From assembly GCF_003711515.1 (NCBI RefSeq), contig NW_021167079.1:5302308-5366307 (forward strand): a stretch of 64,000 bases of DNA. Direction: 5' to 3'. Positions 1 through 11,596 of the stretch are shown here, one piece after another. A program made the translations under genes and the position numbers. Source of the stretch: Sodiomyces alkalinus F11 (Eukaryota > Ascomycota > Sordariomycetes > Glomerellales > Plectosphaerellaceae). The notes under the pieces were generated by a model, which had not been told where the DNA came from, did no database searches, and saw only the letters and a program-made list of their open reading frames with translations. Each line of letters opens with the position of its first letter. The stretch's first letter is position 1.

Positions 1-653
1 GGTACCAAACAGTATCAATATAGGTACTTAGGTAAAATTATCCGTACCTTCAGTAGCAACGAGAGTACGTTGTAATCATCTACCATGAATACACTACACG
101 TGAAGGAGAGGTAATTACTGCAGATACAGTAACACGTTATGACATCTGAAGGATCCACTGCAGCTTCGGGACCCTGTAGATCTCTGAACTCTCCATGAGG
201 CATTGTCGAACTGGCACCAATTATATCCTGAATCATCTCTTCATAATAACATCCCTGAATTGCCATGAATTGCACACTCCTCTGATACAGAATTCAACTT
301 ATGCTTTCAGTCAAGTAGATGACTGAGTGAATACTGAGGTACCTATGGGTAGACTCTGCAAAAAGAAACCTTCAGAATTTGACTGCTTCTAAGGTAAGTA
401 AACCATCGCCATGCCAACTCGGTACCCCTGCCACGCGTCGCACTAGACTTAACCATTTCCTAAACCAGTCTTTCGGGCCTGTATGAAAACGGTGAACTGG
501 CAGGTAAGTACGTTATATCCGTAATTTATGGTGCCCCTGAAGCAGCCATGCCTCCAGGTTCGTTTTTGTTCACCACGTCACCAGCTTGCATTTCCCATCC
601 CTTTCCACGAACTGCCACTCTATCCATCAGTCCGCCCGCATGCGAGCTCCGAT
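1..653. other. Left-edge intergenic DNA, no gene supported
   Basis: Only short open frames without recognisable motifs are present. It presumably holds the promoter and 5' leader of the phosphatase gene that starts at 654. A partial gene running in from the left edge cannot be excluded. Confidence 0.5.
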
Positions 654-1884
654 ATGGACCCAGTTGAGGGTATCACGACTATCGCAAACCTGCGGGACGT
701 TGGCAGGACCGTCAATTCTTTTCTGAACCATAGGTGTGACACCGACTCGCTGCTTCGATGACCAGGAATTGCACTATCTTACCCCAGAGAACGCCCAGGC
801 GCTTAAAAGAAGGCGTGCTCTATCGTGCTGCTAGACCAGGTACATGGCGATTTCCTGTTTCCGTTCTCGGCTCGTTCCTGACGTTCTGGACTGGTCTTCA
901 GATGACGCATCCGTCTACGACGCAACCCGTCTTCGGGAAGACCTGGGAATCAGATCTGTTATTGACCTTCGTACTGAGTATGTCCCCTCTTCCGGCTGCA
1001 CTTGGACCGTAACTGATCGTGTCAGTATATACTGGACCATTATTTCCGCTAACTAATACTGTCTAGGACTGAGCTTCTCAAGCAGGCCCAGAAGGGTCAA
1101 GAAGATCGTCGTGACGCTTCCGTTGAGAATGAACGGTTTCCGATTCCGATCCCAGGGTTGAGATACCGCCATGTCAGCGTCGCCGGCCGCGCACTGGAGC
1201 GCCACATGCTACGCCAGCTTTCATGGTGGAGTTTCATGTAAGCCCGTTCCCTCTTCTTTGCGACAAGCTCCCTTCCGCTGTGGGATGGGCCAAGTGACCT
1301 AGTTACTCTGACCTACCTCGTTCTATTTTTTCTAGCAAAGTGATCTTCTGCTACCTCTTTGGGTATCGCATCCAGGGCCTTGCTATAATAGCCCGGGAAG
1401 TCCTGCGTCCGCGTGGACTGATTGGCATGGCCTTAGACATGTTGGACCAATCCCAACAGGAAGTCGCCACGGTAGGTCGTCCATCGCGCTTCACTCGGAA
1501 CTCACTTACTCAAAACGAGACTTCCAGGTCTTGAGATCCCTCCTCGAGCTGGATGGGTTACCAACGCTTATCCACTGCACCCAAGGCAAAGACAGGACGG
1601 GCCTCGTTATCGCACTCATCGTGATGATCGTGGGAGTCCCTATGCCCGCTATCGAACATGATTACGCGCTAAGCGACGTGGGTCTTGTCCAGGACAAGAA
1701 ACAGAGACTTGAGGAGCTCCGGGAGATTGACTTGCCGGATGACTGGCACAGTACTGCTCCTGGCATGATCGCAGCCATTTCAGAACATCTAACTCATCGA
1801 TACGGAGGCCTTAATTGCTATCTGGACGCCATCGGGTTTGGACTAACCGAGAGGAGCCAACTACGTGAGCGAGTCTTATACTAG
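654..1884 (+). CDS. Protein tyrosine phosphatase (Y_phosphatase3 / DSP-like)
   Basis: Six exons rebuilt: 654-733, 799-839, 902-977, 1067-1237, 1336-1471, 1528-1884, giving 286 residues. The signature loop is HCTQGKDRTG in exon 6, the CX5R phosphatase P-loop with catalytic Cys and phosphate-binding Arg. Upstream are the family's N-terminal NLRDVG and YRAARPDDAS segments and a VIDLRTETE strand, which become continuous only after removing the first three introns; this supports those splice sites. The family (PF13350) hydrolyses phosphotyrosine or related phosphoesters; the substrate here is unknown. The start at 654 gives an N terminus of normal length; an in-frame upstream start at 528 would add 42 unconserved residues. 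Its 3' end faces the methyltransferase gene 89 bp away. Confidence 0.88.
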
Positions 1885-1973
1885 AGCTAGATCATCATTG
1901 TCGCCAGCGTAGATGCTTCTGGGGAGTTGCATAGCTGTGCCTGCCGTCACTTGCTTGATACGATGGATAATTG

Positions 1974-3281
1974 TTATTGGGATGGTTCCTCTCTTTTTCT
2001 AAATCGACCCTGCATCCAGCACCTGTACATCTTGAGTTTGCGCGCCCGGTTGACGAGCAATCGCCTGTCGACACCGAGGAAGTCGATCTCGAAGCCTGGG
2101 TAGGGCTCGTCAGCTTCGTCCTCAAACTTCCCGGTCCAGATGCACTCGAGTTCATCTTTCTCAAAGAAGTAAACTCGGGTGCCGTCGCCCCGCACGTAGA
2201 AGTTCTCGGCCATATATCGGCCCTTTTTGAACCTGACCTGCGCCAGATCCCCTCTTCCATAGTCTCGGAAGCAGACCTGGCCGCCAGGTTTGAGCAGGCG
2301 GTGGACATTGGAGGCGGCCTTTTTCCATTGATTGGGCGCAAGGGCCGAGAATATGAATATTAGAATCGCGACATCAACCGAACCTTCCTGGAGGCCGGGA
2401 GGAAGCTCATCGCTCGTCACATCCCATACGTCGGCTTGCATGAAGGCTTCGTTGTACTCGTCCTGACTTCGCATCACTTCAACCGCCTTTTTGGAATAAT
2501 CGCAGGCATGCACTTTAAGTTGAGGGTTCTTGCTGTGTGCCAATATGGGGAAAGCCGTATTGCCAGCGCCAGCGCCGATCTCAAGAACTATCTTAGGACC
2601 AGCGTCATCCCTGGTTATGTCGCCAAGAACGGGAAATTCTTGCTGAAGCCACTTTCGGTTCTTGAAGAAATTGGCCGTGTTGTTTTTATAGAACAGGTCC
2701 CACATCCGGGCAGGATTTGTATTTAGTCTATCTGTAGAATCTCGTTAGTCCATAACCCATAGAGTGTATAGTCATGAGAACACTGAGAGAAGAGAGGTGT
2801 GGTGCATCAGATGGGAGCGAAAGACAAAAATTGCAAGTTTCATCACATTGATTCAGCTGAACTATGCGTAAAATGGGGAATCATCATATAACACCTGTGT
2901 TGTACTTCGACATTGCGAGTAGTTGAGGAAAGGCGAAGGGCAGAGAGGACACTCACTTTTATCAAACTCCGAAACGGGAGACTGACGCTGCATTTCATAC
3001 TGCTCTTCGGCGAACCGTTTGAATGCATCATCAGTCTCGACGTGGTCCCAGGCGTTATGTTGGAAAACATCGTCCTCTTCGGTGAGGTAGCGACTGCCAA
3101 ACTGAGAGTGATCGACCCCCGAGTTAAATTGCTTCTGTTGAGCGCTGGAGTCATCAGAATGGATAGCAGACTGATTTTGAGCCTGATCTTTGGGCTGCGC
3201 GAGTTGCAGAGCAGCAGTTTGCTCGACGAGGCCTTGCTCGCCTAGCGAGACGCCTGCTGCAAGCTCCAGCGGAGACCACAT
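1974..3281 (-). CDS. tRNA N3-methylcytidine methyltransferase, Trm140/METTL2 type
   Basis: Two exons: 3281-2957 and 2731-1974 (intron 2732-2956), 360 residues. Splicing rejoins FDKNRLNTNPARMWDLFYK, the conserved entry to METTL2/6/8-type enzymes, followed by NNTANFFKNRKWL. The SAM-binding motif I is VLEIGAGAGN, with later motifs ADVWDVT and LLKPGG. Known family role: N3-methylation of cytidine 32 in the anticodon loop of certain tRNAs, in the cytosol. The N-terminal region before residue about 60 is low in complexity and poorly conserved. In budding yeast the domain is fused behind an actin-binding region; no such extension is seen here. It diverges from the EMC2 gene across a 475-bp shared upstream region. 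Confidence 0.92.
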
Positions 3282-3756
3282 AGTTGCAAAAGCTCAGACA
3301 CTTGAGACTCGCTGGTCTAGAGAGAGAGAAACCCAAAATACGGATTCTTGGACGCTCTATCCTTGGCCACAGGGTTCAAAGTATTCTAGAGTGCAATGAG
3401 GTGCGGAACTCAAGAGAAGAAGAAAAAGCGTCGAACGAGATTCGGCAATTTTTATCTTCCAGAAGGCCCACTCCGACTGGATCCACAGACTAAATTGCGT
3501 GTCAGGGCTGATTGGTCATAGTGTAGTAAGTGGAAACAATGGATACGGGGCGTACCAACCCGGCTCTAGGATACTCCGGTCACCGATGTATCAGTGTACC
3601 TATGCCATGTCTTCACGGCAAGCTAGAGGTACGCAGCTCCATTCGTTCGAGTTATCTCATTGTCGATGAGATCAACAGCTGACACCCCATCCTCGATTCC
3701 AACTTCTAACATCTCGAACCCAACGCCATAATTGCACTCGGAACAGACACGAGAAG
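3282..3756. promoter_or_regulatory. Shared upstream region of methyltransferase and EMC2 genes
   Basis: This is the only DNA between two divergently oriented start codons (3281 minus, 3757 plus), so it must carry both promoters. I see no convincing TATA box and no conserved open frame. Confidence 0.5.
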
Positions 3757-4913
3757 ATGGAACAATCTGTCGCTCGGCCACAGAGCGAACTGGCCCCGGG
3801 AGAGGTGCTGAAACTGGCTCAGCTAGCACCTTCGATATTACGGAATATTCCCAAGTCCTTCTCGTCGTCGCTACTGTTATCTTTGTTCTCAGCATCCGAA
3901 ACGCCAGAGATATGGACCGCCTATGAGAACCTCCTCTTAGCATGCTGTCGAACGGGGGACATGGAGTCAGCCCGCGAGTTCTTGGAACGTCTTGTGTTAC
4001 GATTCGGAAACGACAATGAACGAGTGTTGGCCTTCAAGGGGCTAGTCAAGGAAGCGGCAGCCGACAATCAGGGCGAACTCGTCCAGATTCTGAAAGAATA
4101 CGAGACAATACTAGGGCCAACGACCACGAATATTGTTGGTTGCCATTCCCAATGTACGATGACGAGAGGCTGACTTTTGGGGACAGCCTGTGGCGAAACG
4201 ACGAGTGGCGCTATTGCGGTCCATGGGGAAAACATCAGAGGCTATCGAAGCGCTCAATGATCTTCTGGACTACTCTCCAACTGACGCCGAATCGTGGGCG
4301 GAACTCGCAGACATATACCTCTCTCAAGGACTTTATCCGCAGGCTATCTATTCTCTTGAGGAGGTATTGGTGTTGACTCCGAATGCCTGGAACGTTGGTC
4401 TTACCTCCTTCCCCGGAGAAAAATTCCGTTCACTCCTGACGAATTTTAGATACATGCCCGGCTGGGCGAGGTGCTCTATATGGCGGCTTCGAGTTCGGAT
4501 ACTTTGCGCCAAAAGCACCTGACCGAGTCTGTGAAGAGATTCTCCAGGAGTATCGAGCTCTGCGACGATTACATACGTGGATATTATGGTCTCAAATTGG
4601 TATTCAACCATCATCACCATCTCTCTCTCTGTGTTTCGCGTCCCTGTGATGATGGGTTCTGGCTGACAGTTCCTAGGCCACGGGCAAACTTTTGAAAGAC
4701 CCCCCAAAGGTATCGATGCATGCCGAGTCAGGTGATTGGATACCGCCGGATACTACAACAACAGAAAAGCTCAACGAGCTGGCAACCAAGAAGCTTGCGG
4801 AGATAGTGCGGCGGAATCTAGCGGGCGAGCCGCTCTGGCAAGGCTATAAACCATCCGAAATCGCAGCGGCCCGAGAGCTGCTAGAGAAAGACTCTGCGGA
4901 CCTTGTACGCTGA
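3757..4913 (+). CDS. ER membrane protein complex subunit 2 (EMC2, TPR protein)
   Basis: Four exons: 3757-4134, 4187-4393, 4450-4599, 4677-4913, giving 323 residues. The spliced protein is a run of TPR helices; diagnostic stretches are PVAKRRVALLRSMG, ESWAELADIYL, NAWNIHARLGEVLY and YYGLKLATGKLL, each spanning or abutting a splice junction and so confirming it. EMC2 is the cytosolic scaffold of the EMC insertase, which inserts tail-anchored and multipass proteins into the ER membrane. The first donor, GTTGGT at 4135, is weak, but the alternative donor at 4154 would leave an intron of only 33 nt. There is no signal peptide, as expected for a cytosolic TPR subunit. Confidence 0.92.
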
Positions 4914-7900
4914 GACGGCCATGACCGTTGGCGACTGGATGTTGGAAGACCTAGTAGTCCAGTGACACCAATTTCATGTTGTCAATCCTGCCCCTCTTAT
5001 GCAATGGCGGGTAATCGACCGCACCTGCGCGTTAACGAGCGTATCAAGAGAGGCGATGTTTGAAATGGGATGCGAGTTGGAGGCGCCGGTCTGCAGATAG
5101 GAGCTTGATACGTCTCCCGGTTGTCTCGGGGGGTTCTCGTTCGACTGGCGGAGTGCTTGGAGATCGAGTTGGCTTTGACAGCTGCCTAGACTGGGGCCCG
5201 CCTAATCTGTCGAAGTTCCTCCGACTGGTTGCCACTGGACGAATGGGAAGGGTGTAGTTGAAAACGCGTCGACTCCCGAAGACTGCATTTAGGGATGTAG
5301 AGTGTCGTCATACGGAACAGAGGCGGAGCGGAAATTGGGCAGAAAAGGCTTGCATCGGGCAGGCATCAGGCCTTGCAATTGGGTTTCACCGCGCTAATCA
5401 GGGAACCTTGACCCATCGGCAAAATTTTCTTGTTGCATTCTCTCGTTGCTCTAACGTACTGACGGCTCGTTTTGGTTGTTTTGGTCTACTGACAAGGAGT
5501 CGTACGAAATAATTACGGAGTAAACTCGATTCTTGTCGTACGCCCCGTTTATGAGCCTCTGGACGAGTTGGTACGAGATGGCGGTGGAAAGAGCCGGGTT
5601 GATGGCCCACGCGTGAGCTGGCAGTGAGTCATCCCTATCTGCCAACGCAGCGAGTTGATTGAACTCACCAGCCCCGGGCTCAGGTTTCCCAGAGCCGGGT
5701 AACCAGTTCATGGATTTTTGCGGCATCGGGCGAAGCTTTGTGGATCAGAAATAATTTCTTTTTTACAATCAATCCATTTGAAGACGCAATGCAAGGGAAA
5801 CAAACGACGAGAGTCGGAGATTGAAGGACTAAACAGGGACTCTCGACGAAATATATATCGGTGCAACATCTGGCCTAGTTATTTTACAGATTTCACCCGA
5901 TGATAATTGTTTTAGTCAACCGCATTTAAACCTTGGACAGATCCCCAGCTGTCGAGTCGTCACTAAGCAAGAAAAAGACAGCAGCAGTGAGCGCTGGACC
6001 ACCAGAAACGATTTGTTGCTCTCTCCAACCTCGCCACGTTGAAAACCATGTTGCGTCGCCTCAAACCCCTGAGAACACCATCAAACGACAAAGCAATACC
6101 ATCTTAACCCACGCTACAATTGGAAAAATCCCCCATTAGCCTCGTCTCATCGACTGTGAGAAGCGTAACCCCATATCCCCCGCTACTAGAGGTAGCCAAC
6201 TAGGAACCCCTTCCCAATACTGAATCATTGCCTTCTACCTAGGCTTACAGGCAGCGAACATCTCATCCAAACTAAACTTCCCTTGCATTACAGCCAGCTG
6301 CACGAGACAGAAGCTAGAGACAGCTCTAGGCCCTAGGGATAACACCAAACCCAGGATCAATAATCACGAAGAAGTTGCCTGAAGCAGAGTAACCCTAGCT
6401 GGGTATTGTTAACGGCTGCAAGAAGATCCAAAAATCGGTACTTCCACCACATTCCACTCCATCCAATACTGTCAGGTTAGCCGCTGCGTTGGCTGTTATC
6501 GTGTCCAGTCATCTCCTGGGCTCACCACGGCAACCGGCCAAAACCCGTGACCTACCTTCGGGGTACCTACTAGGTATCTTACGGTAGAGCCTAGCTTGGT
6601 TCGGTACTTACGAAGTACGAGTCGTGCACCTGGACCTTCCTGCAGCAGCTTGCAGACGACCAGCTAGGCCCGTCACTGCAATAATAACACGAAGTAATTA
6701 CACAGCCGCTTTTTGGGGCCCTTCCTCATATCCGACATACTGCTAGGTACGACAAAGGGAAAAACAGCCTGTCTAGGCACAGAGTGGTTCTGTGTTTCTC
6801 TGCGTCTGGCCTCCTCTAGATGCCGTGGTCCTCTTCATCCCGCGAAATACCAACGAGACAACGTATAACCAAGAACACACACAGCGGACGACGGACAGCA
6901 GAGACATCCGTCAACACCAACACGGCTACTCCGTATATTCGAGCAGCGTCTCTCCCGGAAAGACACCGAGAGGTGTGTTAAAAGAACGAGCAAGTGTGGC
7001 CATTAAAGAGACCAACAAGGCCCGTCCCGCCACCACGGCTTCTGCCGACTTGAAAAGACCATCCGAGTTTATCATCATCTGGAACTGGACACGCCAAGAC
7101 GAAATCACTGGCTCTCCAGCCGATACTGTTTCGAGGTGCGTACCTCCAGCTTCATTCTGTCTCCTTTTTATCCCTTCGAATGTGTTATCTGGATTGTCTG
7201 GCTTTATAAGCGGGCGGATTGCCCTGAGTGACTTATTGTCATTGTTTCTGAAAGCGCCATTTGAGGAAAGACTAGATGCCAATCCCTGGTGTTCTGGACA
7301 GGCCCAAGTGGGTAACAAAAGCTGAGCGCAGCGACAGAAAGTTCGAGGGCCAAAGGGAGCCGGGGTGGCCATTCAACATGGTTAGGTGCCGAGACACGGA
7401 ACTTCAGATTTCCAAATGGAGGGGCAGGGGTACCCATCCTTTCATTGCGTTTCGTTCTCTCAGCGAGCCTATCCTACCGAGAGGGGTTGCTGGTCCAGGA
7501 CGCGACGCAACGTTCTCCGTCCGATTCATATAAACCGATTGCTTGCCAAAAGTGGTCGACCATTTGTTGTTCATCGTCGTCTCTGACTCCCCTCCACGAC
7601 CGCTTCCCGTCTCATGCCGCCCTGGCAAAGACCATCCCACATCTGGCATCCGGCATTCATATTTTCCACGTTTCTCTTAATTCAATCTGCAGCGTCTCAC
7701 AACATCTCGTACCTTGACTGACAAAACAATTATTTTACATGACAGACCAATCCCGTCGAGTTCCCGGTTCCTCGGTCTCCCGTTTAAACAAAGGCCCCCC
7801 ATTACCCACTCACTCACCTCTACAACCCCGCCTATCTGTACCATCGTCACCGCCTTCGCTCTCCACGTTTGTTCCCCGGTCATTCTGTACCTTACGGAGG

Positions 7901-8552
7901 ACGAAAGTAGGTACTTCAGTACCTGCTCGTAAGACCTCCCGAGAGAGTGCAGAACGCACTGCTTCTTCCAGCCTGCTGTTTCATGTCGGATTATTACATA
8001 CCTGAGGTGTATCGCCGCCTTGCCAGGCGGTTTTGATCCGCGATCGCTGCCCAGCTGCACCGAATACCCTCCTTCCTTTTTTTCTTCTTCTTCCACTTTC
8101 CTCCCTCTCCTCATCGCCGACCAAATCCAACCGAACCCCATTTTCAGGCCAGCAGCACCACTTGACCACCAGATCACCGTACAGCAAAAAGGATAAACCG
8201 ACCCACCTTCGGATCCCTCTTCCAACACTCCTCACCCCCAGTACTTCGCTGGTGTCCCTTATTTTCCGACTGTCAATCTCCAAAGGGTGCTTCGATACTT
8301 CATCAAGCCCTTAACTAGCTTCTGAACACATACCTTGTGCTTGCTTGCTGTTCTTGGCCGACTTTGAACCTTTGCACAATCAATCCACACAATCGAACTC
8401 TCGGACAGGACGGGATAACTTGGCTCGTTATTGTCTCGTAGGAAAGGTCACCCTTTCCCTTTTTTTTTCCCTCTTCTTTTTCTTTCAGTCACATCCTTTG
8501 CTCTGACTTCTTTTACGGGATTGTCACGAGTAAAGGAGATACAGAAGTCCCC
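4914..8552. other. Long intergenic region and CT-rich leader of ULD gene
   Basis: About 3.6 kb without a recognisable protein. Open frames up to 183 codons occur, but their translations have no family motifs and they overlap on both strands. From about 7540 the plus strand becomes rich in CT and CCTCC tracts, as in long fungal 5' leaders, ending at the start codon at 8553. Copies of a TACGGAGTA palindrome half lie near 5514 and 6927. The longest plus-strand frame here (6792-7325) was considered and not accepted. Confidence 0.5.
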
Positions 8553-10879
8553 ATGTCGTAAGTTTCATCTTACGCTTTCCTCCCCCACCTCTGTCGAGTG
8601 TGGTGTGTGTCTGTGTGTGTTAACGGCATTTTCTCTCTCAAGGCGACGACATCCCACCATAAGACAAAGCTCCGGCTACGCGTCGCGACCCATCTCGTAC
8701 AGCGAAGAGGAAGATTACTCTTCTCACCCCTACAGCCAAGAGGATAGCTCCTCCGCAGAGTGGGCGGAGACATACGACGAACTCGACCCCGACGACTCTG
8801 CCTCGGCCGGCAACGGACGACCCTACCGCTCAGCATCTCATTCCCGTTCCCGCTCCCGCTCTCGCTCTCGCCGGCCACCCCCGCGCCACCACGTCTTACC
8901 CCCTCGTCAGTCCATGCCATATCGCACCGCACCGCCCCCACCACCCGACAGCGTGGATCCGGCCGAGGAATACGGGCCTTATCCTGGCCACGGTGGCTAC
9001 GGGCCTCCTGGAGGCTACTTTGGCTCCAGAGGCCCTCCTCCACCAGCTGGACCGCCCGGTTACCCTCAAAGCCATGCAGGGGGCTACATGCCGAGCCCTT
9101 ACGGGCCTAGCAATCAGACAATGGTCCCCTACTCAAACTACCCAGGCAACCCGTTTTCACCGCACGCCAACGGCAGTGGGCAGAGCTATTTTGGTGCAGA
9201 ACCAAGGGGTCCGTATGACATGATGCCGTATCAACAACCGGGCTACTACGGTGGCCCGCCCGGTCCGACCGGCCCCGCAGGGTATCCCATTGCCCCTCAT
9301 TTGCAGCAATACATGTATCACTCCCCGCCCCCACCGCCTGCCACCGAGGCCCCCGCTCCCCCGAAAACGCCAGCCCCGCCAGAGCCTCCGAAGCCAGATC
9401 CAGAAAAGCAACGAATGTTACTCCAGCTCAAGGCATTCCAGGAGGAACAGGCTAAAAAGGACGAGGAAGAGAGGAGGAGAGAATTTGAAGAACGAATCCG
9501 AAGGGAGACCGAAGACCAAATCAGGATTCGGGAAGAAGCCCGTAGGAAAGCTACCGAGGAGGCGAAGAAAGAGTTTGAGATAGCCAAGGCGGAGGCCGAG
9601 AGGGCTGCACGGGAGAAGATGGAGGCAGAGCGCAAGGCCGAGGCCGAGCAGGCTAGGCTGCACGCAGAAACCATGGCTCGCATCGAACGGGAGGCTCGGG
9701 AGAAGTACGAAGCGGAGTTGAAAGCGGCCGAGGAACGGAAGAAGCGCGAAGAGGAAGCCCGGGCGGCGGCCGAGGTTGCAGCACGGGCCAAGTTTGAAGC
9801 ACAACTCAAGGCGGAAGCCGAGGCCAGAGCTGCCGCCGCGGCTGAGGCAGAAGCAAAAAGGAGGTGGGAAGAGGAAACCAAGGCAAAGGCAGAGGCAGAG
9901 GCCCGAGTCAAGCTCGAAGCTGAGGCCAAGGCCGCCGGGGAGGCTGCAGCCGCAGCTGCGGCGGCGGCGGCGGCGGCGGAAGAAGCAAAGAAGAGGTGGG
10001 AAGAGGAAACCAAGGCAAAGGCAGAGGCCGAGGCCCGAGCCAAGCTCGAAGCTGAGGCCAAGGCCGCTGAGGACGCTGCAGCCGCAGCTGCTGAGAAAAA
10101 GAAGGAGGAGGATGCCATGAAGAAGAAGGCTGCCGAGGAAGCCAGAATCAAATTTGAAGCCGAGTCCAAGAAGAGCAAAGACAAGGCGCCCATCAAGTTC
10201 AAGGATGCAGTGGGCAGGAAGTTTAGCTTCCCTTTCCACCTGTGCGCCAAGTGGGAAGTATGTTATGATGCTCATCCCCTTCTGTCTTTTGTTTCTTTTT
10301 TCTGTTCCCCCCGGCAATATGCTAACAAAGAACCCCAGGATATGCAAGGACTTATCAAGCAGGCCTTCCTACATGTCGACATCATCGGACCCCAGGTCCA
10401 GCAGGGCCATTATGATTTGATCGGTCCAAATGGGGAGATCATCCTCCCGCAGGTTTGGGATAAGGTCCTCGAACCCGACTGGACGATCGAGATGCGCATG
10501 TGGCCCGAGAACAAGATGGCGCAGCACCACCACAGCATGCAGCATGCAGCCTTCATGAGAGCTGGAGGGCGAGACCTGCCCGAAGCCCTGCGCGCAAAGT
10601 TGGCGGCCCAGATGGCAGCGGGACGCGTGCCTCCTCCGGGTGTTCGCCCTGGGGGTGGCGCCGTTCCTGGCGGAGCGCCTCCACCGCCACCGTTCCATGC
10701 GCCACCCGGCCGTGGGGCACCAGCCGGCGTCCATGTTGTTCACGCGGAACCCAAAAAGAAGCCCAAGGCCAATGGCGCGGTGCTGAGTTGGATGGCAGGG
10801 AAACCGGTCAAGAAGAAGTGAGTGGCCTCTCTGCTTCCTTGGGTTACAATACTGACTTCTTCTAAGGTCCAAGAAATAG
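8553..10879 (+). CDS. Proline-rich, coiled-coil protein with fungal ubiquitin-like domain (ULD)
   Basis: Four exons: 8553-8557, 8643-10257, 10339-10817, 10867-10879, 703 residues. The start is a five-base exon (ATG TC) joined to RRHPTIRQ. Order of parts: Ser/Arg repeats near residues 80-90; a Pro/Gly/Tyr-rich disordered segment to about 255; a very charged Glu/Lys/Ala coiled coil to about 525, with an alanine run and a duplicated 44-residue unit; then a ULD-type globular domain with FKDAVGRKFSFPF and HYDLIGPNGEIILPQVW. ULD domains of this type are widespread in filamentous fungi; no biochemical role is established that I know of. The tail is basic (KPVKKK). Without the last intron the gene would stop at 10821; GTGAGT at 10818 and the AG at 10866 favour splicing to end in KSKK. 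Confidence 0.82.
9862..10120 (+). repeat. Duplicated 132-bp (44-residue) coiled-coil unit
   Basis: Within the ULD gene the block starting AGGTGGGAAGAGGAAACC at 9862 recurs at 9994, a spacing of 132 bp (44 codons). The two copies are nearly identical through about 80 bases, then differ by a GCG run (alanine tract near 9951-9979). The protein reads RWEEETKAKAEAEAR twice. Confidence 0.85.
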
Positions 10880-11596
10880 CCGGTGTAAACGGAGCTTGTA
10901 TTTCGGGGTTTCCGGGTGGCCTACAGTGATTTGTTTTGATTACCAACCTTGTTAGCGGCATGTTTGACTGGGCTTTTTCTTTGAAACTTCCTTGTCGCAT
11001 ACCCATGATACCTTGCTGCGTTTTCTCCTCCACATTTCCAGCCCCCTTTCTTTCTTCTTCTTCTTTTTTCTTTTCCTTTTCTTCTCCCCCTTTTTTGCTT
11101 TGTTGATTGCGCAGCTACATGCATTCGGCGCCCTATATCACCACTTCACGTCTATAATGCATGAATGCTGGGAGTCTTGGGCATCTAGCTGGCTCTTTGG
11201 GTAGGATGGGTACGAAACGGGTGAATGGACCCAAGACACTCTCGTTGGATTACCGCTTCAGTGGCACGATGTATCCCTTGTGGAATACGGTTATTTTTCG
11301 GACAGGAATGGTCTGCTTGGTTTCAAGTTGATTATGGCGCAGCGAAGCGTGGGAGAGGACCGTGGAAGAGACTGCTATTTCTGGCTAGGAAGCGTTGTCT
11401 ATGAGATGTCTTATTTTTCATGTCCTTTTTTCTTTGTTTCCCTAACATTTTTCTCTTATACATTATGTACGAAGGTCTAGAATTGTGCGGGGTTGCTTCG
11501 GTATAAACACAGTCGTCTGTCTGTTTATGTCTGCACCGGTGTCTATTTTCGTCTTGTTGTCAGTTTTGAGGACCAATTCAATCCTCCTGCCGTCTT
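10880..11596. other. Convergent intergenic DNA between ULD and COQ10 genes
   Basis: 3' flanks of two converging genes. It includes a pyrimidine-rich tract (about 11040-11100) and no supported gene. Confidence 0.5.

Noticed and set aside
15..275. Minus-strand open frame at the left edge
   Set aside because: No family motif, hydrophobic and Cys-poor patches look random, and no supporting splice or start context.
6792..7325. 177-codon plus-strand frame in the 5-8.5 kb gap
   Set aside because: Composition and motifs do not look coding, and overlapping frames of similar length exist on the other strand.
7677..8228. 183-codon minus-strand frame
   Set aside because: It is antisense to a CT-rich leader; the Gly/Arg/Glu content follows from that base composition.
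9318..10347. Two long minus-strand frames of about 310 codons
   Set aside because: They are shadows of the low-complexity coiled-coil region of the ULD gene; the translations are Ala/Ser/Leu/Cys repeats.
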